From JACVRW01 sp963764665 (lineage in GTDB: Bacteria > Actinomycetota > Thermoleophilia > Solirubrobacterales > Thermoleophilaceae), in the NCBI GenBank assembly GCA_963764665.1, contig CAVXTL010000004.1:55154-119153 (forward strand): a stretch of DNA of 64,000 nucleotides, written 5' to 3'. Both the position numbers and the translations under genes were made by a program. Below, in pieces: positions 58,531 to 64,000 of this stretch (the stretch's first letter is position 1; the number at the start of each line of letters is the position of its first letter). Below the pieces are notes generated by a model. It made no database searches. It was not told the DNA's origin and saw only the letters and a program-made list of their open reading frames with translations.

Positions 58531-60156
58531 CTAGACCAGACCCACGACGTTGGCCATGATCGACACGCCGACCACGCAGAGCACGATCCCGATGACGTCG
58601 AACACCGCCCCGGCCTTGACCATGCGCGTGATCGGCAGCAGCCCCGACGAGTACACGATCGCGTTCGGCGGGGTGGACACCGGGAGCATGAAGCCGTAGT
58701 TGGCGCCGAAGATCGCCGCCAGCGCGGGGATCGTCGGGTTCAGGTCGGCCGCCGCCGCGATCGAGATGGCGATCGGCACGACGATCGCGGCGCTCGCCGT
58801 GTTGCTGGTGGTCTCGGAGATGATCACCGCCACGACAACGACGACGATCGTGACGCCGAGCAGGCTGGATACCCCGATCGCGTCCGACAGCGACTCGCCC
58901 ACCACCGTGGCCAGCCCGGTCTGGCTCAGCAGGGTGCCGAGCGTGATCCCGCCGCCGAAGAGAATGACGGTGCCCCAGTCGATCCCCGCCGCCTGGTTCC
59001 AGTTGAGGGTGAAGCGGCGGCGCGCCCAGTCCACGGGCAGCACGAAGAGCATCGAGGCGGCGAGGATCGCCACGATGCCCTCGTTGGCCGCCTCGCTCAC
59101 CTCCTTGTAGGCATCCGAGTCGTCGCCCACGATCGTGCCCACCAGTCCGGGCAGGAACCAGCCCACCAGAGCGAACGCGAGCACGAACAGCGTGTTCTTC
59201 TCACCGCGCGTGAGCGGGCCGAGCTTGCCGCGCTCCTCGGCCACGTACTCCTCCACGCCCTCCGCATGCTTGACCTCGGGCCGGTTGAACAGCATGACGA
59301 TCAGCACCACGGCGGCGAACATCACGAGCACGATCGGCAGCGCCATGACGAACCACTCGACGAAGGTGATTGGCTCGCCCGTCTCCTCCTCGAGCAGCTC
59401 GCGACCGATCAGGTTCGGCGGGCTCCCGATCGGGAGCAGCAGGCCTCCGACCGTGATGCCGTAGGTGATCACGAGCATCAGCGCGGCGCCGAAGCGCAGC
59501 CGTTCGGGGTCCTTGTCGCCGCCGGCCTGCTTGGCCACCATGCCGCCCACCACGCCCATCACGCCGAGGGCGATCGGGAGCATCATGGCCGCGGCCGCGG
59601 TGTTCGACATGACCGGCGAGGTGACCGCGCCGATCAGGCCGAAGGCGAGGATGATCCTGAAGGTCGAGCCGCCCACCTGCCGCATCCCGAGCACCCGGTA
59701 GGCGAGCCGCCGGTGAAGCCCGTGGACCAGCATCGCCTGGGCGATGATGAAGCTGCCGATGAACAGGAAGATCGTGTCGTCGGTGAAGAGGCTGAAGACG
59801 ACGTCGACGCTGCTGTCGCCCTCCTCGGGCGGCGGCGTGGCCTCGAGCAGCGCGCAGAGCGTCACCCCGAGAAGCGCCGTGATCGGGATGGGGATCGCCT
59901 CGGTGACCCACCACACGATCACGAAGGCGAGAATCGCGGCGAGCCGATGCTGGTTCGGGTCGAGGTCGAACGGGATCAGCAGCATCGCGGCGAGCACGAG
60001 CGGGCCCAGGAACAGGCCGATCGTCCGCCGGCGGCGCTCGAAGCGCTGCTCCGCCTCGGAGAGCTTCCCCGTCTGCTCGTCCAGCGTCTTGTACGTCCCC
60101 GTGCGACCGATCTCGGGCTTCTCGTCGCGCGGGCGATCCTCCGTCTCCGTGGCCAA
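58531..60156 (-). CDS. SLC13/DASS family anion:sodium symporter
   Basis: 541-aa divalent-anion transporter. Paired SNT motifs: SPVMSNTAAAAMMLPIALGV and ISETTSNTASAAIVVPIAIS, and the re-entrant hairpins GSPPNLIGRELL and STPPNAIVYSSGLL, define the DASS family. N-terminal about 40 residues are cytoplasmic and charged. Likely imports succinate-like or other carboxylates, consistent with the catabolic neighbourhood. Confidence 0.92.
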   Translation of the reverse strand: MATETEDRPRDEKPEIGRTGTYKTLDEQTGKLSEAEQRFERRRRTIGLFLGPLVLAAMLLIPFDLDPNQHRLAAILAFVIVWWVTEAIPIPITALLGVTLCALLEATPPPEEGDSSVDVVFSLFTDDTIFLFIGSFIIAQAMLVHGLHRRLAYRVLGMRQVGGSTFRIILAFGLIGAVTSPVMSNTAAAAMMLPIALGVMGVVGGMVAKQAGGDKDPERLRFGAALMLVITYGITVGGLLLPIGSPPNLIGRELLEEETGEPITFVEWFVMALPIVLVMFAAVVLIVMLFNRPEVKHAEGVEEYVAEERGKLGPLTRGEKNTLFVLAFALVGWFLPGLVGTIVGDDSDAYKEVSEAANEGIVAILAASMLFVLPVDWARRRFTLNWNQAAGIDWGTVILFGGGITLGTLLSQTGLATVVGESLSDAIGVSSLLGVTIVVVVVAVIISETTSNTASAAIVVPIAISIAAAADLNPTIPALAAIFGANYGFMLPVSTPPNAIVYSSGLLPITRMVKAGAVFDVIGIVLCVVGVSIMANVVGLV

Positions 60157-60222
60157 ATCGCCTCCCTCTCGTTCCCCCGGTCACATCCCTACCCGGGCGA
60201 TGGCGAAGCGAAGCCCCGGCCT

Positions 60223-61344
60223 CTAGGCGGCGTGCGCGCGAGCCATCGCCGCGGACGCCGTGACGCAGGCCTCGAGGCAGCCGTAGTCCACGTGATCCGG
60301 GGTGTCCTGCGGACGGTGATAGTTGGGGAAGCCGCCCTGCCGCACGGACAGGAGCGAGACCGCGGGAAGGCCGCCGAGCCGGGCCAGCACGGGGTCCGTC
60401 CACGCGCCGAGCCGCCAGCGCCGCAGGTGCACACCGGCGGCTCCGGACGCGCGCTCCGCGAACGCCACGTCCTCCTCGCGATAACGCACCGGCCAGAGGC
60501 CTCCCTCCGCCTCGAGCACCACCGGCTCCCCCGAGCCCACGGTGTCGAGGCCGAGCACGAGCGTGGTGGCGGAGTCGAGCGCCCGCCCCTCAGCACCCAT
60601 CCAGGCCGCCATGCCGCCCATCCCGGCCTCCTCGGACCCGCACAGGAGCACCACCACCTCGAGGCCGGCGGGGCGGTCACGCGCCAGGCGGGCTGCCACG
60701 GCCAGCACCCCCGCCACTCCGCTCGCGTTGTCGTTGGCGCCGGGCACGGTGGGGCTCCGCGCCTGGTCGGCCGACAGTGCCACAGCGGTGGCCAGGACCG
60801 CGGTCGCGGCCAGGCGCGTCTTCCGGCCGCCCACCACGGCGCCGAGCAGCGCGAGCTCGGGCAGCAGCGCCAGCGAGGCGCGCCTGCCTGTGCGCTCGGC
60901 CGCGGCGTCGCCGGCGGCGAGCATCCGCGGATCCCACATCAGCCCGGTGCGAGCGGCGTCGTGGTGCGCCACGAGCACCAGGGTGCGGGTGCGCTCACCG
61001 CGCGCCGGGAGCGTTCCGATCGCGTTGGCGCCCTCGCCGGTGGGGAAGAGCGCCCGCGACCATTGGGCCCGCCCGCTGTAGTCGAGCTCGAACGACGCCA
61101 GCGTGGCGGCCGCCAGCAGCCGCCGCCCGCGGCGCGCGGCCAGCGCGCCGAGCGCGAAATGAGCGCCCTGTGCCAGCGCGAACGTGCTCTGGTAGCGGTA
61201 GGGCACCACCCGGACCTCGGCGGCGCCGAGCTGGCGCAGCCGATCCGCGGCCCACTCGGCCGACGCTCGCTCGCCGGCGCCGGCGGAGTCGCGCGTCATG
61301 CCCGCCAGCGTCTCCACGTCGTGGCGCAGCTCCGCGACGCTCAC
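60223..61344 (-). CDS. M28-family peptidase
   Basis: 373 aa. Zinc ligands: LVLVAHHDAARTG, PGANDNASGVAGVLAVAAR, LLCGSEEAGMGG, LGLDTVGSGEP, PNYHRPQDTPDHVD. Also hydrophobic inserts (LAAAATLASF, LALLPELALLGAVVGG) like the paralogue at 47785. Start GTG overlaps the HMG-CoA lyase stop (GTGA). Probable aminopeptidase or amidohydrolase; substrate unknown. Confidence 0.85.
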   Translation of the reverse strand: MSVAELRHDVETLAGMTRDSAGAGERASAEWAADRLRQLGAAEVRVVPYRYQSTFALAQGAHFALGALAARRGRRLLAAATLASFELDYSGRAQWSRALFPTGEGANAIGTLPARGERTRTLVLVAHHDAARTGLMWDPRMLAAGDAAAERTGRRASLALLPELALLGAVVGGRKTRLAATAVLATAVALSADQARSPTVPGANDNASGVAGVLAVAARLARDRPAGLEVVVLLCGSEEAGMGGMAAWMGAEGRALDSATTLVLGLDTVGSGEPVVLEAEGGLWPVRYREEDVAFAERASGAAGVHLRRWRLGAWTDPVLARLGGLPAVSLLSVRQGGFPNYHRPQDTPDHVDYGCLEACVTASAAMARAHAA

Positions 61345-62243
61345 GATCCGCCCCGCCAGTCGACCGGCCCCGCGGTGAGCACATGGCTGCCCAGCGGCCG
61401 TCCGAGCACGCGCTGCGCCTCGGTGGCGGCCGCCACCAGCGCGCCGAGATCGATGCCGGTGTCCTCCCCCATCTCGTGCAGCATGGACACGAGGTCCTCG
61501 GTGGCCACGTTGCCGGTGGCTCCGGGCGGCACGGGGCATCCGCCGAGCTCTCCGAACGAAGACTCGAACGAGCGGACGCCCGCCTCCAGGGCGGCGAGGG
61601 CGTTCGCGAGCCCCTGGCCGCGCGTGTTGTGGAAATGGGCGGTCAGCTCCACGTCGAGCTCGTCCGCGGCGCGCTCGAAGAAGGCGCGCACCTGGCGCGG
61701 GTTGGCCATGCCGGTGGTGTCGCCGAACGCGACCTCCTCGCAGCCCGCCTCGGCCAGCCGCCTGGCGATGCCGAGCACCCGCTCCTCGGGCACCTCGCCC
61801 TCGTAGGGGCAGCCGAACGACACCGAGATGACCCCCTCGCAGCGCAGCCCCTCCCGTCTCGCCCGCTCCACCACGCGCTCGAGGCCGCTGAGCGACTCCT
61901 CGACCGAGCGATTCACGTTCCGCTGGTTGTGCGTCTCCGACGCGGACAGGAAGAGATTCACCTCCTGGAAGCGGTCGCGCAGCTCGAGGGCGTTGTCGAG
62001 GCCCTTCTCGTTGGGGATCAGGACGGTCACCGCCACGTCGTCAGGGATGTCGGCGCGGCGCAGCACCTCGGCGCCGTCGGCCAGCTGCGGGATCGCGTCG
62101 GCGCGCACGAAGCTCGTGACCTCGAGCCGGCGCAAGCCCGTCCGGGCGAGCATCTCCACGAGCCGGACCTTGTCATCGGTGGCGATGACCTCGGGTTCGT
62201 TCTGGAACCCGTCACGCGGGCCCACCTCGCGGATCGCGACCAT
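61341..62243 (-). CDS. hydroxymethylglutaryl-CoA lyase
   Basis: 300-aa TIM-barrel lyase cleaving HMG-CoA to acetyl-CoA and acetoacetate. Motifs: IREVGPRDGFQNEPEVI (RDGxQNE), RLEVTSFVRADAIPQLADG, SASETHNQRNVNRS, ISVSFGCPYEGEV, ELTAHFHNTRGQGLAN (metal HxH), FGELGGCPVPPGATGNVATED (GGCP, catalytic Cys). Links leucine breakdown to ketone bodies, fitting acetoacetate-CoA ligase at 49002. Confidence 0.94.
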   Translation of the reverse strand: MVAIREVGPRDGFQNEPEVIATDDKVRLVEMLARTGLRRLEVTSFVRADAIPQLADGAEVLRRADIPDDVAVTVLIPNEKGLDNALELRDRFQEVNLFLSASETHNQRNVNRSVEESLSGLERVVERARREGLRCEGVISVSFGCPYEGEVPEERVLGIARRLAEAGCEEVAFGDTTGMANPRQVRAFFERAADELDVELTAHFHNTRGQGLANALAALEAGVRSFESSFGELGGCPVPPGATGNVATEDLVSMLHEMGEDTGIDLGALVAAATEAQRVLGRPLGSHVLTAGPVDWRGGS

Positions 62244-62255
62244 CGCCCCCGGAGG

Positions 62256-63005
62256 TTAGAGCCGGGCCAGGCCGCCACTGGCGCCGAGCGACTGGCCCGT
62301 CACGTACGAGGCGTCGTCGCTGGCGAGGAAGGTGATCACGGCGGCCACCTCGTCGGGCTGGCCCAGGCGGCGGAGCGCCGTCGAGCCGATCATGTTCTCC
62401 ACGAGCCTCTTGCCGAGGTCGCCCATCGCGTCGGGCGCCGCCATCAGCAGCGGGGTCTCGATCGGACCGGGGGCCACGGCGTTGGCTGTGATCCCGTAAC
62501 GGCCGTTCTCGATCGCGATCGCCTTCGTGAAGCCGAGCACGCCGCCCTTGGCCGCCGAGTACGCGGCCGACCCGCTCGAGCCCACCCGGCCTGCCTCCGA
62601 CGACACGTTCACGATCCGGCCGCGGCGGCGCTCCTGCATGCCCGGGAGCACCGCATGGGTCACTCCCAGAACGCCGAGCAGGTTCACCTCGAGCACGCGG
62701 CGCCAGAGCGCCTCGTCGGTCTTGGTGAAGAAGCCCCACTCGTCGTAGCCGGCGTTGTTCACGAGCACGTCCACCGGGCCGAGCTCCTCCTCGACCGCGG
62801 CGACCGTCCTGGCTATCGAGTCGGTCGAGCGCACGTCGAGCTCGTAGGCGCCTCCGTCGATCTCGCCCGCCACGCCACGGGCGCCGTCGAGATTCACGTC
62901 GGTGACCGCCACGCGCGCGCCCTCGGCGGCGAGCCGGCGGCAGGTGGCGGCGCCGATCCCGGAGGCTCCGCCGGTCACGAGCGCTGTGCGGTCCGCGAGT
63001 CGCAA
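62256..63005 (-). CDS. SDR family oxidoreductase (3-hydroxyacyl/3-hydroxybutyrate dehydrogenase-like)
   Basis: 249 aa: TALVTGGASGIGAATCRRLA, VDVLVNNAGYDEWGFF, GRIVNVSSEAGRVGSSGSAA, YSAAKGG (catalytic YxxxK) and VAPGPIETPLL. Start is a TTG (LRLADRTALV) by family alignment; no strong ribosome site, so the precise start is open. Twelve nt separate its stop from the HMG-CoA lyase start, so they are probably co-transcribed. Confidence 0.87.
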   Translation of the reverse strand: MRLADRTALVTGGASGIGAATCRRLAAEGARVAVTDVNLDGARGVAGEIDGGAYELDVRSTDSIARTVAAVEEELGPVDVLVNNAGYDEWGFFTKTDEALWRRVLEVNLLGVLGVTHAVLPGMQERRRGRIVNVSSEAGRVGSSGSAAYSAAKGGVLGFTKAIAIENGRYGITANAVAPGPIETPLLMAAPDAMGDLGKRLVENMIGSTALRRLGQPDEVAAVITFLASDDASYVTGQSLGASGGLARL

Positions 63006-63044
63006 GGCGGGCGGGAGCCTATCCGTTGTTAGGGTGGCCGACCG

Positions 63045-63694
63045 GTGGACACGGTCCCGGTGATCGGTGGGACGGGGGCGCTCGGCTTCGCCGTGGCGCT
63101 CAGGCTCGCGCACGCCGGCGTGCCCGTGGCGATCGGCTCGCGCGACGCCGGGCGGGCCGAGGAGTCCGCGGGCCGCATCCGCGAGCGGGTGCCCGGGGCC
63201 TCGGCGGAGGGACTGGAGAACGGCGAGGCGGCCACGCGCGGCCCGTCGTGCTCCTGTGCGTGCCCTTCCGGGCGCAGTCCGAGAACCTCGCGAACCTGAA
63301 GGAGGCGCTGGCCCCGGGGCAGATCCTGGTGGACGCGACCGTGCCGCTTGCCGCCGCGGTGTCGGGCAAGGCCACCCGGCTTCTGGGCGTGCCCCAGGGC
63401 TCGGCCGCGGAGCAGGCACAGGAGATGGCTCCCGAGGGCGTGACCGTGGTGTCCGCCCTTCATACGGTCAGCGCCGCGGTGCTCGCGGACCTCGATAACG
63501 ACCTCGGCGAGGACGTGCTGATCGCCGGCGACTCGAAGGAGGCCAAGGCCAGGGTGGCCGAGCTGATCGGGACGATCGACGGCCTGCGCCCGGTGAACGC
63601 CGGCAGGCTCGAGCAGGCACGCCACATCGAGGCGCTCACGCCGCTCCTGATCTCCGTGAACATCAACAACAAGACGCACGCCGGCGTTCGGTGA
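63045..63694 (+). CDS. npdG: NADPH-dependent F420 reductase (F420:NADP oxidoreductase), one frameshift
   Basis: Transfers hydride between NADPH and cofactor F420. N-terminal Rossmann loop VIGGTGALGFAVALRLAHAG, then GSRDAGRAEESAGRI. Near 63238 the frame shifts and continues as LLCVPFRAQSENLANLKEAL, GQILVDATVPLAAAVSG, TVVSALHTVSAAVLADLD, IDGLRPVNAGRLEQARHIEA. All are family segments. GTG start. Single indel, probably assembly error. The stop overlaps the presumed start of cofD. Confidence 0.87.
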
Positions 63695-64000
63695 CCGGCC
63701 TGCCGGAGCCCCGCTGGTAGCGCTGCTCTCCGGGGGCACGGGCGGCGCGAAGCTCGCGCGCCGGCTGCGACCTGGGCGAGCTGACGGTGGTGGCCAACAC
63801 CGCCGACGACGCCGAGGTATACGGCGTGCACGTGTCGCCGGACCCGAACGCGTGACCTATTGGCTGGCCGACGCGATCGACGAGCGCGGCTACGGCATGC
63901 GCGGCGACAGCTTCGCCGTGCTCGACGCCCTGGCCGCCGCGGGGCGTCCACGGCGTGGTTCAGGCATAGGCAACCGCGATCTCGCCATGTGCCTGATCCG
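63691..64000 (+). CDS. cofD: 2-phospho-L-lactate transferase, partial, several frameshifts
   Basis: F420 biosynthesis enzyme, joining the lactyl moiety to Fo. Readable segments in changing frames: VALLSGGTGGAKLARRL, GELTVVANTADDAEVYGVH, VSPDPN, VTYWLADAIDERGYGMRGD, SFAVLDALAAAG, GNRDLAMCLI. All are colinear with CofD. At least three or four indels (near 63710, 63770, 63855, 63950) are needed, and the gene runs off the right edge. The likely start is GTG overlapping the npdG stop. Confidence 0.8.

Noticed and set aside
59266..61806. 846-codon plus-strand open frame
   Set aside because: Antisense to the SLC13, M28 and HMG-CoA lyase genes, His/Arg-rich shadow.
60777..63032. 751-codon plus-strand open frame
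   Set aside because: Antisense to M28, HMG-CoA lyase and SDR genes; no protein features.
1..64000. CRISPR arrays, IS elements, prophage genes, rRNA
   Set aside because: No repeat-spacer pattern, transposase, integrase, structural phage gene or rRNA sequence was recognised.

Overview
The window is very GC-rich, densely packed DNA that reads as an actinobacterial chromosome segment, most likely Thermoleophilia (Solirubrobacterales-like). The assignment is an inference. It rests on the high GC, frequent GTG/TTG starts and ATGA/GTGA/TTGA gene overlaps, an expanded family of small SnoaL-like proteins beginning MSQENVE, F420 genes at the right edge, and many secreted lipoproteins with Fn3/PKD or RTX-like modules. 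There are seven tRNA genes (Glu, Leu x3, Pro, Gly, Trp). I see no rRNA, IS element, prophage or CRISPR array.

Layout. 1-3.0 kb (minus): nitroreductase, glpD and folP with 4-bp overlaps; folP runs off the left edge. 3.1-4.7 kb: an SDR and an isocitrate-lyase-superfamily enzyme. 4.7-11.1 kb (minus): the most interesting unit. A cobalamin riboswitch precedes two secreted DUF4430 (transcobalamin beta-domain-like) proteins, EcfT, a fused double EcfA ATPase, and an S component fused to an extracellular squalene-cyclase-type alpha/alpha toroid. Mammalian B12 carriers combine the same two folds (alpha toroid plus DUF4430), so this looks like a split bacterial transcobalamin-like capture system feeding an ECF transporter. 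11.1-12.1 kb: PAP2 phosphatase and tRNA-Glu. 12.1-18.9 kb: an accessory-looking patch with a 16-nt repeat of the tRNA-Glu 3' end, a broken coiled-coil gene, eight MSQENVE paralogues in tandem pairs, two DHFR-like proteins and a methyltransferase. 19-21.4 kb: a sigma factor / RskA-type anti-sigma / cupredoxin lipoprotein unit.

21.5-31.9 kb: mostly housekeeping and envelope genes: unknown lipoprotein, GT2 glycosyltransferase, sterol-desaturase-family protein, Fe/Mn superoxide dismutase next to a Fur-family regulator, methyltransferase, phosphatase, TetR regulator, GH15 glucoamylase and LysE exporter. 32-46 kb: secreted beta-helix lipoprotein, sorbosone-dehydrogenase/PKD lipoprotein, HD-domain protein, GH79-like hydrolase, phosphotriesterase-family hydrolase, two tandem Fn3-like lipoproteins, esterase and methyltransferase. 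46-51 kb: an MTHFR-like protein, a membrane-anchored GIY-YIG protein, a membrane M28 peptidase and acetoacetate-CoA ligase. 51-53.6 kb: a second sorbosone-dehydrogenase lipoprotein broken by many frameshifts. 53.6-63 kb: acyl-CoA carboxylase beta, hydroxyacyl-CoA dehydrogenase, enoyl-CoA hydratase, MFS and SLC13 transporters, M28 peptidase, HMG-CoA lyase and an SDR, together fitting ketone-body, leucine or short-chain acyl-CoA catabolism. 63-64 kb: F420:NADPH oxidoreductase and the start of cofD, both frameshifted.

Single-base frameshifts recur (about 9.4, 12.5, 17.2, 51-53.7 and 63.2-64 kb), including in core metabolic genes. At least part of them are therefore probably assembly indels rather than true pseudogenes.
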